The notes beneath the pieces were generated by a model. It had not been told where the DNA came from. It saw nothing but the letters and a program-made list of their open reading frames with translations, and made no database searches. 64,000 bases of DNA from Streptomyces lincolnensis (lineage in GTDB: Bacteria > Actinomycetota > Actinomycetes > Streptomycetales > Streptomycetaceae), in assembly GCF_021173675.1 (NCBI RefSeq), contig NZ_JAIHON010000001.1, positions 186,001 through 250,000 on the forward strand, given 5' to 3'. Shown here piece after piece: positions 9,801 through 18,835 of this stretch; positions within the stretch are counted from its first letter, which is position 1; every line of letters starts with the position of its first letter. Both the position numbers and the translations under genes were made by a program.

Positions 9801-12800
9801 CGACCCGCTGCCCCGGGGCGACACCGGCGGCGCGCAGGACCGAGACCAACTCCTCCTTCGCGTGGGCCAGTTCGCCGTACGTCAGGGAGCGGCTGCCGCC
9901 GTCGAGCGCGCACTGGGTGAGGGCGGTGGAGTCCGGGTCGCGGCGCGCGGCGGTGTCGAACAGCTCGCCCAGCGTGGTCGGGGTGACCCTCGCGGGATGC
10001 CGGGCGCCCTGGAACGCCAGCTCGTCGACCGGGGTGTCGGGCCGGGTGAGCAGGGCGGCGAGGGTGTGCGTGAAGGTGCGCAGGATCTCCTGGGCGCCGG
10101 TCTCCCGCAGCAGGTCGCCGTCGTAGATCAGGTTGAGGCGCGGGCGGCCGTCGGGGGTGCGCTCCACCACGAGGGTCAACGGGTAGTGCGGGGCGCCCTC
10201 GTTGACGATGTCGGTGACGACGAGGGTGTCGCCGGGGCGCCGCAGGGCGTCGATGTCGGTGGCGACGTCGAAGACGACCAGGGTGTCGAAGAGGGGGCCG
10301 GCGCCGACCTGGCGGCCGATCCCGGCGAGCGAGACATGCTGGTGCGGCAGGACCGCGCTCTGGTGCTTGCGCACCGAGGCGAGCAGGTCGCGTGCGGTGG
10401 TGGTGTCGGCCCAACGGGCGCGTACGGGGATCGTGTTGATGAACAGTCCGACCATGTTCTCGATGCCGGGCACGTCCGCGTCGCGGCCGGACACCGTGGA
10501 GCCGAACACCACGTCCCTGCCGTGCAGGAGGCCGCCCAGCGTCACCGCCCAGGCGCTGTGCACGGCCACGCTCAGCGGCACGCCGGCCGCGCGGGCGGCC
10601 GCGTCGATGTCGGTCTCCGGTGCCGCGGCGATGTCGGCGAACCGGTCCGACGGGGTGTGGTCGGGGGCGACGAGCGAGGACCCCGGCAGGTCGGCGAGCT
10701 GGTCGCCCCACACGCGGTCGCTCTCGGCGTCGTCGCGGGCGGCGAGCAGGCGGACGTAGTCGGGGAAGCCGCCGAGCGGGTGCACGGTGCCGGGCGCGTG
10801 GTACTCGGCCAGCAGGGCGCGGAGCATCGGCGGGACCGACCAGCCGTCGGCGATGATGTGGTGCACGGTCTGCACCAGGACGTTCCGGCCGGCGCCCGCG
10901 CGGACCAGGGTGTACCGCATCAGCGGGCCGGTGGACAGGTCGAACCCGGTGCGGCGGTCCCGTTCGGCGTACGCGCGGATCTCGGCGTCGGTGATGCCGG
11001 GGCGGTCCAGTGTGGTGAAGGGTGCCTCCACCCCGCTCTCCAGCACGGACACCACACGGCCGTCGGCCAGGGCCACGAACCGCGCGGACAGGTTGGGATA
11101 CAGCGTGAGCAGCCGGGTGGCCGCCCTCGCGAGCCGGTCGGCGTCCACCTCGCCGTCCAGCGTGAGCAGTTGCTGCTCGACGTAGCTGCCGGCCGAGTCG
11201 TCGTCGAAGACCGAGTGGAAGTACAGGCCCTCCTGCAACGGGGTCAGCGGCAGGATGTCCCGCAGGGCGGGCCCGTCCAGGGCGTCGACGTCGGCCTGGG
11301 TGAGCGGTACCAGGGGGAAGTCGCTGGGAGAGTGGCCGCCGTGGTCGAGGGCGGCCAGCCCGGTCAGGGTGGTCCGGAAGTACTCCCCGAGGGTGGCGAT
11401 GTCCTCGTCGGTGAACACGCCGTCGGGCCAGGAGACCGTGGTGATCAGCTCGTACTCGCCGCCGGTCGCGGTGGATTCGGCGATGGCGTTGAACTCCAGG
11501 GCGCGCGGCAGGCGCATGTCCGGGTCGCGCTTCTCGCCCAACTGTCCTGTGGTGCCCGCGTGTTCCCAGTCGCCGGAGCCGCCCGCGTCGAAGCGGCCCA
11601 GGTAGTTGAACAGCACCTGCGGGGCGGGGTTGTCGAACTCGACGTGGGTGAGGTGGCGCAGGGCGCCGTAGGAGACGCCGTTGTCCGGTACCCGGGCGAG
11701 GTCCTCCTTGACCGCCTTGAGGGCGGCGGCCAGGTACTCCGGGGCGGTGAGGTCGGGTGCGGTGCCGGGGTCGACGGTGACGGGGAACAGGGTGGTGAAC
11801 CAGCCGACGGTCCGCGAGAGTTCGGGTTCGAAGCCGGCGGTCGCCGCCACGAACCGGCCTTCGCGGCCGTGCCCCTCGAGTTCGATGTGCGCGAACGTCT
11901 GGTCCTGGCCGAGGTGGCGTCGCCAGCGGGCGAGCGTGACGGCGAGGGCGGTCATCAGGACGTCGTTGACGCCCGCGTGGAAGCTCGCGGGGACCGTGCC
12001 CAGGAGCGCGGCCGTGACGTCGGGGCCGACCGAGACGGTCCGCAGCCGTTCCCGCGCCACGGTGTCCGTCCCGGACAGCGCACGCCTGCCCACCGGTTGG
12101 TCCGTCCCGGGCAGGGGACGCCGGTAGTAGGCACTGTCCGCGTCGAAGGCCGCGCGTTCCAGCAGCTGCGTCCAGCGCCGGAACGACGTGCCCACCGGGG
12201 GCAGGTCGATGGGCGCGCCCGAGGTGAACTGCCGCCAGGCGGTGGCCAGATCGTCCCGCAGGATCCGCCAGGACACGCCGTCGATCACCACGTGGTGGGC
12301 GACCAGGACCACCTGCCGTGCCGCGCGGCGCCAGACGGCACGCAGCATCACGCCGCCCGCCGGGTCCAGGCCGTCGGTGGCGAGCGCGAGGCACTCGTCG
12401 AGCGGACGGTCGCTCTCCTGCCACCGCACGGCGGCCCGGTCGGCCTCGGGGATGTCGAAGCTCCAGCGGTCGCCGCGCACGAGCCTGGCGCGCAGCATGG
12501 GGTGGCGCTCGGCCACGGCGGCGAGGATCGCGTCGAGGGCGTCGGCGGTCAGGTCCGCGGGGGCGTTCAGCACCGCCGACTGCACGAACCCGTCGATCGC
12601 GTCCGTGGTCTCGCCGAGCCACTGCACGACGGGGGACCCCACGACGGGCCCGGTCGGTACGTCCCGGTGGTCCACGGTGGAGAGGTCCTCGCGGCTCGCC
12701 ACGGCCGCCAGTGCGCCCACGGTGGTGTGGGTGAAGATCTGTCCCGCCGTGACGTGCAGGCCCCTCTCCCGCAGCGCGCTCAGCAGCGAGATGGCCAGGA

Positions 12801-14841
12801 TGCTGTCTCCGCCGAGCTGGAAGAAGTCCTGGTCGACGCCGACCTCGTCGAGCCGCAGCACCGCCGCGACGGCCGCGCACACCGCGCGTTCGTCGTCGGT
12901 GGCGGGCGGGACGAGTACTCCGGTGCCGATCGTGGGCTCCGGCAGCGCGCGCCGGTCGATCTTGCCGTTCGCGGTGAGCGGGAACTCGCTCAGGACGACG
13001 ATGTGGGCGGGCACCATGTACTCCACCAGGTGCTCGGCGGCCCACGCCGTGACCTCCGCCGCCCGCAGGTCCTCGTTCCCGGCGGCCGGGATCACGTAGC
13101 CGACGAGGTAGGTGCCGCCGGCCGCGTTCTTCCTGGCGACGACGCAGGTGTGCCGTACGCCGGGGTGTTCGGCGAGACCGACCTCGACGTCCTCGATCTC
13201 CAGCCGCATACCGCGGATCTTGATCTGGTTGTCGGCGCGGCCGAGGAAGTCCAGCGAGCCGTCCGGGGTGAACCGTGCGAGGTCGCCGGTCCGGTAGAGC
13301 CGGGAGCCGTCGTCGGCGAAGGGGTTCGCCACGAACCGGGACGCCGTCAGAGCGGGCGCGCCCACGTACCCGCGCCCCAGGAGGAATCCACCCACGTACA
13401 GTTCGCCGCCGACGCCGACCGGCACCGGGCGCAACTCGTCGTCCAGGACGTACAGCTGGGTGTTGGGGTTGGCCCTGCCGATCGATGTCGACAGGCGTTC
13501 GGCCGCGCCCCGGTAGATGACGTGCGAGACGCCGATCGTCGTCTCGGCCGGGCCGTAGCCGTGGTACATGGGGATGTCGAGCTTGGTGCGGAACCGCTCG
13601 TACAGCTCCGGGGTCAGCACCTCGCCGCCGCACCACACGTGCCGCAGGCTGTCCAGCCGGTCGGAGTCGCCGGCGATCTCCAGCAGCACGTCCAGCATGG
13701 ACGACACCAGGTAGGTGAAGGTGACGCGCTGCTCGGCGATGACGCTCAGCAGGTGGTGCGGATCGCGTTCGCCGCCGGGCCGCAGGACCACCAGCCGGCC
13801 GCCGGACACCAGCGGCAGGAAGATCTCGTTGACGGAGATGTCGAAGGACAGCGGGGCCTTGAACAGCGAGGCGTCGTCGTGGCCGAAGCCGAGGATCTCC
13901 TCCACCTGCCACAGCAGGCGCTCGCTGATCGCCTCGTGCCGGATCATCGCGCCCTTGGGCCGCCCGGTCGAGCCGGACGTGAAGATGACGTACGCCAGGG
14001 CGGCCCCGGGGACGGTGATGCCGGTCCCGCCGGTGGGACGGTCACCGAACCGCCAGTCGTCGAGGTCGACGGCCACGGCCTCCGGTTCGGCCGGGTCGTG
14101 CTCGCCCGAGGCGTTCAGCTGTACGACGACCCCGGCGTCCTCGATGACGACGGCCCGGCGCGCGGCCGGCCACTGCGGATCCAGCGGCACGAACGCGCCG
14201 CCCGCCTGGAGCACGCCGAGCAGCCCGATCACCATCTCGGCGGAACGGCCCAGGGAGACGCCGACGACCTGCTCCGCGCTCAGGCCGCGGTCGAGCAGAT
14301 GGTGGGCCAACTGGCTGGAAAGCTCGGCCACCTGACGGTAGGTCAGGGACCGGCGCTCGTCCACTACGGCGACGGCGTCCGGCCTGGTCCGGGCCTGCTC
14401 GCGGAACATCTCCACGACGGTGGGGCGGATCCGGTCGGCCTCGGTGTCGTTCCACTCGGCCAGGAGCCGGAGCCGCGTCGCCGCGTCGGCCGGGCCCATG
14501 CTGCCCAGCGGGCGGTCCGGGAAGTCGGCCAGGTCGTCCAGGGCCAGCTGCGCGTCGGCCTGCCCGACGTCCTCGGGAACGGCGATGCTCCAGCCCTCCG
14601 GGCCCGCCTCCCGGCTGCTGCCGGGCCCGCTCCCGCCGCCGTCGATCCATGCCAGGACATCGGCGAACGGTGTGGCGGGGGTGAGGTCGATGCCGTCGGG
14701 GCTCCGGCCCGTCGCCCAGTAGTGCAGCGCCGCGGCGCAGGCTTCGGCGATGGTCCGGTCGGAGCGGTCGCCGGTGCGCCGACGCAGGTCGGCCAGGCGC
14801 GTGGGGGACAGCAGGACGAGACGAGCGCTCGGTTCCATCAT
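3877..14841 (-). CDS. cchH: Coelichelin non-ribosomal peptide synthetase CchH (three modules)
   Basis: A 3654-residue NRPS with domains A1 (~115-600), PCP1 (GGDSIL ~680), E1 (HHVVIDG ~855), C2 (HHIIADG ~1329), A2 (~1600-2110), PCP2 (~2190), E2 (HHLAVDA ~2368), C3 (YHLLLWDG ~2767), A3 (~3060-3500) and PCP3 (GGHSML ~3614). There is no starter C domain and no thioesterase. Pocket residues read by motif alignment are DINYWGGIG (formyl-hydroxy-Orn), DFWNIGMVH (Thr) and DMENLGLIN (hydroxy-Orn), each completed by the usual Lys. Two E domains fit D-configured residues 1 and 2. Three modules make a tetrapeptide, so module 1 is thought to act twice. An inserted peptide lies in the A2-PCP2 linker. Confidence 0.97.
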   Translation of the reverse strand: MMEPSARLVLLSPTRLADLRRRTGDRSDRTIAEACAAALHYWATGRSPDGIDLTPATPFADVLAWIDGGGSGPGSSREAGPEGWSIAVPEDVGQADAQLALDDLADFPDRPLGSMGPADAATRLRLLAEWNDTEADRIRPTVVEMFREQARTRPDAVAVVDERRSLTYRQVAELSSQLAHHLLDRGLSAEQVVGVSLGRSAEMVIGLLGVLQAGGAFVPLDPQWPAARRAVVIEDAGVVVQLNASGEHDPAEPEAVAVDLDDWRFGDRPTGGTGITVPGAALAYVIFTSGSTGRPKGAMIRHEAISERLLWQVEEILGFGHDDASLFKAPLSFDISVNEIFLPLVSGGRLVVLRPGGERDPHHLLSVIAEQRVTFTYLVSSMLDVLLEIAGDSDRLDSLRHVWCGGEVLTPELYERFRTKLDIPMYHGYGPAETTIGVSHVIYRGAAERLSTSIGRANPNTQLYVLDDELRPVPVGVGGELYVGGFLLGRGYVGAPALTASRFVANPFADDGSRLYRTGDLARFTPDGSLDFLGRADNQIKIRGMRLEIEDVEVGLAEHPGVRHTCVVARKNAAGGTYLVGYVIPAAGNEDLRAAEVTAWAAEHLVEYMVPAHIVVLSEFPLTANGKIDRRALPEPTIGTGVLVPPATDDERAVCAAVAAVLRLDEVGVDQDFFQLGGDSILAISLLSALRERGLHVTAGQIFTHTTVGALAAVASREDLSTVDHRDVPTGPVVGSPVVQWLGETTDAIDGFVQSAVLNAPADLTADALDAILAAVAERHPMLRARLVRGDRWSFDIPEADRAAVRWQESDRPLDECLALATDGLDPAGGVMLRAVWRRAARQVVLVAHHVVIDGVSWRILRDDLATAWRQFTSGAPIDLPPVGTSFRRWTQLLERAAFDADSAYYRRPLPGTDQPVGRRALSGTDTVARERLRTVSVGPDVTAALLGTVPASFHAGVNDVLMTALAVTLARWRRHLGQDQTFAHIELEGHGREGRFVAATAGFEPELSRTVGWFTTLFPVTVDPGTAPDLTAPEYLAAALKAVKEDLARVPDNGVSYGALRHLTHVEFDNPAPQVLFNYLGRFDAGGSGDWEHAGTTGQLGEKRDPDMRLPRALEFNAIAESTATGGEYELITTVSWPDGVFTDEDIATLGEYFRTTLTGLAALDHGGHSPSDFPLVPLTQADVDALDGPALRDILPLTPLQEGLYFHSVFDDDSAGSYVEQQLLTLDGEVDADRLARAATRLLTLYPNLSARFVALADGRVVSVLESGVEAPFTTLDRPGITDAEIRAYAERDRRTGFDLSTGPLMRYTLVRAGAGRNVLVQTVHHIIADGWSVPPMLRALLAEYHAPGTVHPLGGFPDYVRLLAARDDAESDRVWGDQLADLPGSSLVAPDHTPSDRFADIAAAPETDIDAAARAAGVPLSVAVHSAWAVTLGGLLHGRDVVFGSTVSGRDADVPGIENMVGLFINTIPVRARWADTTTARDLLASVRKHQSAVLPHQHVSLAGIGRQVGAGPLFDTLVVFDVATDIDALRRPGDTLVVTDIVNEGAPHYPLTLVVERTPDGRPRLNLIYDGDLLRETGAQEILRTFTHTLAALLTRPDTPVDELAFQGARHPARVTPTTLGELFDTAARRDPDSTALTQCALDGGSRSLTYGELAHAKEELVSVLRAAGVAPGQRVAVALPRSVEQVVALVAIVGAGGAYVPLDPAYPDERLEYVLADSAPQVVLVDRAQRDRFTGLLARAGVPAHVLVQGDPLPDGLSSRSTGPAREAGPHDPAYVIYTSGSTGRPKGVVVPHSSVVTLLANTRPDMGFGPHDVWVQFHSFSFDFAVWELWGALTHGGELLIPDHGLTRSPLDFHRLVRERGVTVLNQTPSAFYQFIEADRHAGEPLPALRRIIFGGEALDLGRLRGWVERHGLASPELVNMYGITETTVHVTHRVLTDEDFGPDGGASPIGGPIPGLVTHVLDDLLRPVPPGRVGAIYVAGDQVSLGYLGRPGLTAGRFVADPFAGDGSRMYHTGDLARRTLDGELEFVGRADDQVQLKGFRIELGEVEAAVRELDGVVDVAVTVADSGDHLVAHVVGQVPGDFTELLSTKLPAHMVPGRVLSIEALPLTVNGKLDRRALIQRAAATPPRGAGLYPCAAPPRGATSPHRPADNTLTALTDIFADTLRSTTVDADTDFFRAGGDSILAITVINRARTLGLQIAPRDVFLFKTPRALAEHLATSAPPVAAAEPVPREDGPLPPTPIILRQRELGGPLARFAQARTLPTPEGTDFADVQRAANTVVAAHPLLRLRLRIEHGVWALRTEPAREVTVVRPDGTDATVATAVANEAAARLDPESGDVIAFSWLEASRTLVITAHHLAVDAVSWLILLDDLAAALRGEPLPPPTTPYAEYAEALATGSTQAVDDLGHWITTLQAPALLPAAEGLRETTVVLAPEVSERLTRTAPAALGVGLTELLCGALRTALTRVQPSPTDLAIDLERHGRVPAVEHHDYSRTVGWFTSIAPVRLTAHTDPVAAAREVAERRPDERGHLAYGQLRYLNPQTAPLLNTRPQVLFNYLGRGSESQALHITGGEQGSPYAVEVNAWLDETTGSLRAAFTLAEGIPDEITGHWLDALERVADAAGTAERTAPVTPLQRGLFFQAQMAGPAGHYVAQSWFTFDRRLDTGALAEAMRHVMARHPVVGAGFTTDEDGNPVQVLSAGRRVAVRTVELANEAEVDALRARDRDTGFDPGEPPLVRLTVVRLPGDRDGLLLSYHLLLWDGWSREIVLRDLFDAYEAVLAGELPAPVPATPSFEDHARALAAKDSAVAERFWAEHLAALPGPTLLGGPTPALSDGLPRTLVHTLSAERSDLLREAAKAHGVTLNSVLTGAFGLLLGARTGRSDAVFGVTVSGREGEGLDDIVGVLLNTVPQWTRARPDDTVGAYLSAVQAARVEAMEHEHLGLGEIQRASGHDTLFDNLFVLQNFLDMDAFAEMNARHGITAVKADDSTHYPFTWVVTPGDRLTVKLEYRDGDSGNARRLLDDYLRVLDDVARSTGPVGALRGLGPEPTRERRTDVGTDTVVDRFDRAADRDPERVALVAHGKTMTFAQLRDRSRAVAGVLARRGIGPETNVGLAIPRSLDSIVALFAVLRVGAAYVPLELDHPDERIAAIVADARPDVTLTVSAVSPRLTGDLIELDRPLPDAEPFVTFAPDDPNRLRHPAYTIYTSGSTGKPKGVVTEYAGLTNMLINHQRRIFEPVLAEHGHRVFRIAHTVSFAFDMSWEELLWLADGHEVHICDEELRRDAPRLVEYCLQHGIDVVNVTPTYAQQLVAEGLLDDPERRPPLVLLGGEAVTPTLWRRLAETEGTVGYNLYGPTEYTINTLGVGTFECQDPVVGVAIDNTDVYVLDPWLRPLPDGVPGELYVAGIGIARGYLGQSAQTAHRFVACPFGAPGERMYRTGDLVVRRPDGNLMYLGRTDQQVKIRGHRVELGEVEAVFAAHPAVRFVAAVAQPDPQVDGAYRLAAYLVLEGAELAVVAAEVGAGLPDFLRPTHYAQVDSIPLTVNGKADTKALPEAKPLGALTTADERGPQTETEMVVCEFFAEALDLDDDEVSAVSDFVSLGGHSMLAVRLIGLLRREFGPVITIRDLFALRTPEAMARHIDDHS
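8371..8445. repeat. Streptomyces-type palindromic repeat inserted in frame inside cchH
   Basis: On the coding strand this stretch reads like the GC-rich element common between Streptomyces genes: a GGGGCTGTATCCATGTGCGG segment, a palindromic GCGGCTCCGCCGC core and a GCGCGACCAGCCCCCACCG arm. Here it lies inside cchH in the A2-PCP2 linker (residues ~2133-2157), is translated as a Pro/Gly/Ala-rich peptide ([18 protein letters not shown]) and does not break the frame. The element type is recognised from memory. Confidence 0.7.
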
Positions 14842-14893
14842 CGAAGACTCAGCACCCTTTCCACACCATGAGAATGAGGCACAGCGACGTCAG

Positions 14894-14905
14894 GTGTCAT
14901 GACAC
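14894..14905. other. Perfect 12-bp palindrome in the cchG-cchH gap
   Basis: GTGTCATGACAC is a perfect palindrome in the 74-base gap between cchG and cchH. It does not resemble an iron box. It could be a minor operator or a chance palindrome. No other motif is seen in the gap, apart from the GGAAAGGG upstream of the cchH start. Confidence 0.25.
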
Positions 14906-14915
14906 AACGGATGTA

Positions 14916-16703
14916 CTAACTGCCTTCTCGCCAGGCCCGCCACAGCCGGGCGTACCGGCCGCCCAGGGCCACCAGCTCCTCGTGGGTCCCCTGCTCCACG
15001 ACCCGTCCCGCGTCCAGCACGGCGATCCGCTCCGCCGCCATCGCCTGGGTGAGCCGATGGGCCACGAACAACGTCGTCCGGCCGGCGCACGCGGCGAGCA
15101 CGGCCCGCTCCAGTTCGGCGGCGCCCTCGCTGCCCGCCTCCGCGGTCGACTCGTCGAGCACCACCACCGGCGAACGGCTCAACACCAGCCGGGCCAGGGC
15201 GATCTGGGCGACCTTGGTGGCGTCCAGCCGCTCCCCGCCCTCGCCGACCGGGGTGTTCAGCCGCTCGGGCAGGGCGTCGACCCAGGTGTCGGCGCCGACC
15301 GTGCGCAACGCGTCCATCAGCTCGGCGTCGGTCGCCTCCGGCGCGGCCAGTCGCAGATCGTCGGCGAGCGGGCCGGAGAAGACGTGGGTCTCCTGCGTCA
15401 GGATGCTCACCAGGGCCCGCGCCCCGGCCTCGTCCAGACCGGCGAGGTCGGTCGGGCCGATGCGCACCGAGCCGGACTGCGGGGTCCCGATGCCCGCGAT
15501 CAGTGCGGCCAGGGTGGTCTTGCCCGCGCCCGTCGCTCCCACCAGGGCGAGCGAGCCGCCCGCCGGGATCGTCAGATCGACGTCCCGAAGGACCGGCTCC
15601 TCGGTGCCGGGATAGCTGAACGTCACCCCTTCGACCGTCACCGGCCAGGGCCCGACGGCCGCCGGCGCGACGGCCGGGTCGCCCACCAGCCGTTCCTCCG
15701 CGGGCTCTCCCAGCACTCCGACGAGCCGGGTCAGGCTCGCGCCCGACTTCTGCGCCTCGTCGAAGGTGAACATGATCATGCCCAGCGGGGTGAACAGCCG
15801 GTGGAAGAGCAGGGGGGCCGCGGCCACCTCGCCCAGGCTGGCGGCGTCGGCCTCCAGAAGGGCGTATCCCACCACGATGATGAGGACCAGTCCGATGAAC
15901 TCGGCGCGGTTCTCCCGGCCCACGAACCGGCCGAAGAACCGGAAGACCTCGATACCGAGGTCGCGCACCCGCCACGACTCGTGGGTGACCTTCTCCCGGA
16001 AGGCGTCCTCCAGGCGGTACGCCCGGACGGTGTCGATCCCGTTCAGACCGCTGATCAACGCCTGGGCGCGGTCGGCCTGGGCCACCCGCTGCTTGCGGTA
16101 GAGCGGAGCGGACCGGGGCAGATACCAGCGCAGGGCCAGCGCGTACGCGGGCAGCGCGCCGGCGCCCGCCAGGCCGAGCCGCCAGTCCAGTCCGAACATG
16201 CCGGCGGTGGCGATGGCGACCAGCACGCCCGCCGAGAACACCGTGGGGACCGCCATGCGGATGCCCTTGGACAGCACGGCCACGTCGTCGCCGACCCGGG
16301 AGAGCACGTCTCCGCGGCCTACGTGTTCGACGCGCGCGCTCGGCATCCCCAGGACCGCCCGTACGGCGCCTTCCCGCAGCCGGGCGAGCAGGTCCGCGCC
16401 CAGCCGCCCGATCAGGTAGGTCGACACCGCGGTGGCCGCCGCGCCGAACAGCGCGGCGGCCCCCATCAACACCCCGATCCTGACGAGGATCGAGCGCGGT
16501 TCGCCCTCGACCACCCCGTCGACGACCCGGCCGAGCAGCAGCACCGGGAACACCTGGAGCGCCGCTCCGGCCACCGTGGTCAGCACGGTGGCCAGCGTCA
16601 GCCACGGCATCTCGCGGCAGTGCGCCGCGACCCATCGGGTCGCCTCGCGTCCGGTCGCCGTGTGCAGGGCGACCGGGGCGAGGCGCGTGTCGGTGGTGCT
16701 CAC
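14916..16703 (-). CDS. cchG: ABC exporter half-transporter CchG with degenerate signature motif
   Basis: A 595-residue ABC half-transporter: an N-terminal six-helix membrane domain (~35-320) and a C-terminal ATPase domain (~355-595). Walker A (GATGAGKTT), Q-loop (ILTQETHVF), Walker B (VVVLDEST) and H-loop (VAHRLT) are all intact, but the signature that should read LSGGQ is RLDATKVAQ. This mirrors CchI, which keeps the signature and has lost the other motifs, so the pair should build one working composite ATP site. The likely job is coelichelin export. The gene starts at GTG two bases after the cchF stop. Confidence 0.88.
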   Translation of the reverse strand: MSTTDTRLAPVALHTATGREATRWVAAHCREMPWLTLATVLTTVAGAALQVFPVLLLGRVVDGVVEGEPRSILVRIGVLMGAAALFGAAATAVSTYLIGRLGADLLARLREGAVRAVLGMPSARVEHVGRGDVLSRVGDDVAVLSKGIRMAVPTVFSAGVLVAIATAGMFGLDWRLGLAGAGALPAYALALRWYLPRSAPLYRKQRVAQADRAQALISGLNGIDTVRAYRLEDAFREKVTHESWRVRDLGIEVFRFFGRFVGRENRAEFIGLVLIIVVGYALLEADAASLGEVAAAPLLFHRLFTPLGMIMFTFDEAQKSGASLTRLVGVLGEPAEERLVGDPAVAPAAVGPWPVTVEGVTFSYPGTEEPVLRDVDLTIPAGGSLALVGATGAGKTTLAALIAGIGTPQSGSVRIGPTDLAGLDEAGARALVSILTQETHVFSGPLADDLRLAAPEATDAELMDALRTVGADTWVDALPERLNTPVGEGGERLDATKVAQIALARLVLSRSPVVVLDESTAEAGSEGAAELERAVLAACAGRTTLFVAHRLTQAMAAERIAVLDAGRVVEQGTHEELVALGGRYARLWRAWREGS

Positions 16704-16705
16704 AC

Positions 16706-17758
16706 CTACTCGGCCGACTTGACGAGTTCGTCGATCGCGTACGGCATGGAGAGCAGGGTGCCCTGGGAGATGGCGGCGCCGACCGCCGGGCCCTCGCTGT
16801 CCAGCAGGTACGAGACCTTGCCGTTCTTGACGGCGTCCAGGTTGGAGAACAGCTTGAACTTCTTCAGCGCCGCGGTGTCCGCCTTGTCGTTGATGACGAA
16901 GATGCGGTCGACGTCGACCAGGTCGACGCGCTCGGGCGAGAGCTGCGTGTAGAAGTTGCCGTCCGCGATCTTGTCGATCTCGGTCTGGTACTTGAAGCCG
17001 ATGCCGGTCACCAGTCGTCCGCGCACGTCGGTGGAGGTGAACGGGGCCACCGAGTCCTTGTACCAGGACAGCACGACGGCGGTCTGGCCGGCGAACGCCG
17101 GGTGGGCCTTCTTGGCCGCGTCCAGCTGCCCCTGGATGTCGTCCACCATCTTCTCGCCCTCCTCGGCCTTGCCGAGCGCCTTGGCGATGTGGAGGGCGTT
17201 GTCCTGCCAGGGCGCGCTGAACGGCTCCTTCTCGGCCTTGGTACGGCCCACCGTCGGCGCGATCCTGGACAGCTTGTCGTAGGCGGCCTGGTCGATCTCG
17301 GAGTACACCGCGATGATCAGGTCCGGCCGCAGGGCGGCGATCTTCTCGTAGTTGGGGCCGGAGTCACCGTTCTTCATGATGACCTCGGGCTTGGTGTCGC
17401 CCCACTTGTCCTTCACCCAGGGCCACTGCGTGTTGATGTCCGGGCTCTGGCCCGCCGGGTTCGGGTACTGGTCGACCATGCCGACCGGCTTGATGCCGAA
17501 CGCCAGGATGGTCTGGTCGTCCGTGTAGCCGACGGAGACGACCCGCTTGGGCGCCTTCTCGACCTTGGTGGATCCGAACGCGTGCTCCACGGTGACCGGG
17601 AAGGCGCCGGCCGCCGCGGCGGCCGTGGTGTCGTCACTCGACTCGCTGCCCGAGTCGGAACCGCATCCGGCGAGGAGGCCCACGCCGAGGGTCGCGGCGG
17701 CCGCCATCCCCGCCAGCCGCCGCCAGGGCTTCACGAGCGTCGTTCTATGGAGGAACAT
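16706..17758 (-). CDS. cchF: Ferri-coelichelin-binding lipoprotein CchF
   Basis: A 350-residue substrate-binding lipoprotein of the siderophore/FecB type. The signal peptide ends in a lipobox (GLLAGCGSDS) and is followed by a Ser/Asp linker, then two lobes joined by a long helix typical of class III binding proteins. It would capture ferri-coelichelin outside the membrane and pass it to CchC/CchD, powered by CchE. The start at 17758 was chosen because AAGGGA precedes it; the upstream in-frame ATG at 17812 lies close to the iron box and adds 18 non-signal residues. It leads the cchFGHI unit. Confidence 0.9.
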   Translation of the reverse strand: MFLHRTTLVKPWRRLAGMAAAATLGVGLLAGCGSDSGSESSDDTTAAAAAGAFPVTVEHAFGSTKVEKAPKRVVSVGYTDDQTILAFGIKPVGMVDQYPNPAGQSPDINTQWPWVKDKWGDTKPEVIMKNGDSGPNYEKIAALRPDLIIAVYSEIDQAAYDKLSRIAPTVGRTKAEKEPFSAPWQDNALHIAKALGKAEEGEKMVDDIQGQLDAAKKAHPAFAGQTAVVLSWYKDSVAPFTSTDVRGRLVTGIGFKYQTEIDKIADGNFYTQLSPERVDLVDVDRIFVINDKADTAALKKFKLFSNLDAVKNGKVSYLLDSEGPAVGAAISQGTLLSMPYAIDELVKSAE

Positions 17759-17828
17759 CCGCAATCCCTTGCTTTCGCACTGTCCGCTGCGCCTCTTTCT
17801 AAGGGCAGGCAAACCTTATCCACAGAAA

Positions 17829-17847
17829 TCAGGTTAGCCTAGCCTAA
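17829..17847. promoter_or_regulatory. Iron box upstream of cchF
   Basis: TCAGGTTAGCCTAGCCTAA is a near-consensus iron box about 70 bases upstream of the chosen cchF start. It should repress the cchF-G-H-I unit when iron is sufficient. Confidence 0.88.
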
Positions 17848-17902
17848 GTGATGAAATACCTTGGTCCATCCGGGACTTGACCGGTGATCGGGCGCCGGGT
17901 CC

Positions 17903-17942
17903 CGCTCGGCGGAGCAGGTCCTGTCCGGCGGAGCAGGTCCTA
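17903..17942. repeat. 19-bp direct repeat at the cchE 3' end
   Basis: CGGCGGAGCAGGTCCT occurs twice with a 19-base period. The copy nearer the gene contains the cchE stop (TAG on the minus strand, 17942-17940). In the outer copy the stop-equivalent triplet reads CAG. It is a short example of the gene-end duplication seen elsewhere in the window. Confidence 0.65.
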
Positions 17943-18779
17943 GGGGACCTGGACGTGGGTGCGGCCGATCGGCACGATGAGCGGGCGGTCGCCCACCGGG
18001 TCGTCGATCACCTTGGCGCGCAGCCCGAACGCCTCGTGCAGCAGGTCGGCGGTGATGACGTCACGCGGATGCCCCTGGGCCAGGATCGCCCCGTCCCGCA
18101 TCACGACCAGGTTGTCGCTGTAGCGCGTGGCCAGATTCAGATCGTGCAGCACCATCACCACGGTGCAGCCCGACTCGTGCAGGTCGTCCACCAGGTCGAG
18201 CACGTCGATCGCGTGGGCCAGGTCCAGATAGGTGGTCGGCTCGTCCAGCAGCAGCAGATCGGTGCCCTGGGCCAGGGTCATCGAGATCCACACGCGCTGG
18301 CGCTGACCGCCGGAGAGCGAGTCGACCGGACGGTCCGCCAGATCGGAGACCCCCGTCATGGCCAACGCCCGCTCCACCACGGCGGCGTCGTCCGACGACC
18401 ACTGCCGCAGCCAGCTCTGGTGCGGATGACGGCCCCTGGCGACCAGGTCGGACACCGTGAGCCCCTCCGGCGCGACCGGCGCCTGCGGCAGCAGGCCGAG
18501 CTTCTTCGCCACGTCCCTGGTCCTGAGCCTGCCGATGTCGTCGCCGTCCAGTACGACCGTACCCCTGGCCGGCTTCAGCAGCCGCGACAGCGTCCGCAAC
18601 AGGGTCGACTTCCCACAGCCGTTGGGGCCGATGATCGTGGTGATCACCCCGGGCGGGATCGCCACGTCCAGGTCGTCGATGACGGTCCGGGCGCCGTACC
18701 CGACCGTGACGCTCCTGGCCGCCAGCCGTGAGACGGCATCGACCCCGGACTCGATCTCGGTGATGGACTGACCGGCCAC
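17940..18779 (-). CDS. cchE: Ferri-siderophore ABC importer ATPase CchE
   Basis: A 279-residue FecE/FepC-type ATPase with Walker A (GPNGCGKST ~52), signature LSGGQRQR, Walker B (LLLLDEPT) and H-loop (VLHDLN), all canonical. It powers ferri-coelichelin uptake through CchC/CchD with CchF as receptor. The start is GTG at 18779, preceded by GAGGGGG. An iron box lies just upstream at 18790-18808 in the cchD-cchE gap, so it can be transcribed from its own iron-regulated promoter. Confidence 0.92.
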   Translation of the reverse strand: MAGQSITEIESGVDAVSRLAARSVTVGYGARTVIDDLDVAIPPGVITTIIGPNGCGKSTLLRTLSRLLKPARGTVVLDGDDIGRLRTRDVAKKLGLLPQAPVAPEGLTVSDLVARGRHPHQSWLRQWSSDDAAVVERALAMTGVSDLADRPVDSLSGGQRQRVWISMTLAQGTDLLLLDEPTTYLDLAHAIDVLDLVDDLHESGCTVVMVLHDLNLATRYSDNLVVMRDGAILAQGHPRDVITADLLHEAFGLRAKVIDDPVGDRPLIVPIGRTHVQVP

Positions 18780-18789
18780 CGGGCCCCCT

Positions 18790-18808
18790 CGTGTTTAGCC
18801 TTGCCTAA
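18790..18808. promoter_or_regulatory. Iron box between cchD and cchE
   Basis: On the minus strand this reads TTAGGCAAGGCTAAACACG, with a conserved left half and core (TTAGGnnAGGCTAA) and a weaker right half. It is 11 bases upstream of the cchE GTG, so a bound repressor would cover the ribosome-binding region. Confidence 0.75.
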
Positions 18809-18835
18809 GTTTCGCATCATCCAACCGAGGTTCGT

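Noticed and set aside
3214..14871. A plus-strand frame of 3885 codons without a stop across the NRPS gene
   Set aside because: It is the antisense of cchH. High GC with third-position bias removes stops from one opposite frame; the translation has no domain and is rich in Arg, Gly, Val and His.
14842..14915. A possible iron box or separate promoter before cchH
   Set aside because: TGAGAATGAG is not TTAGG-type, and no iron-box half pair is present. cchH is more simply the third gene of the cchFGHI unit.
17759..17812. Longer start for cchF at 17812
   Set aside because: It would leave only 16 bases to the iron box and place 18 polar residues before the signal peptide.
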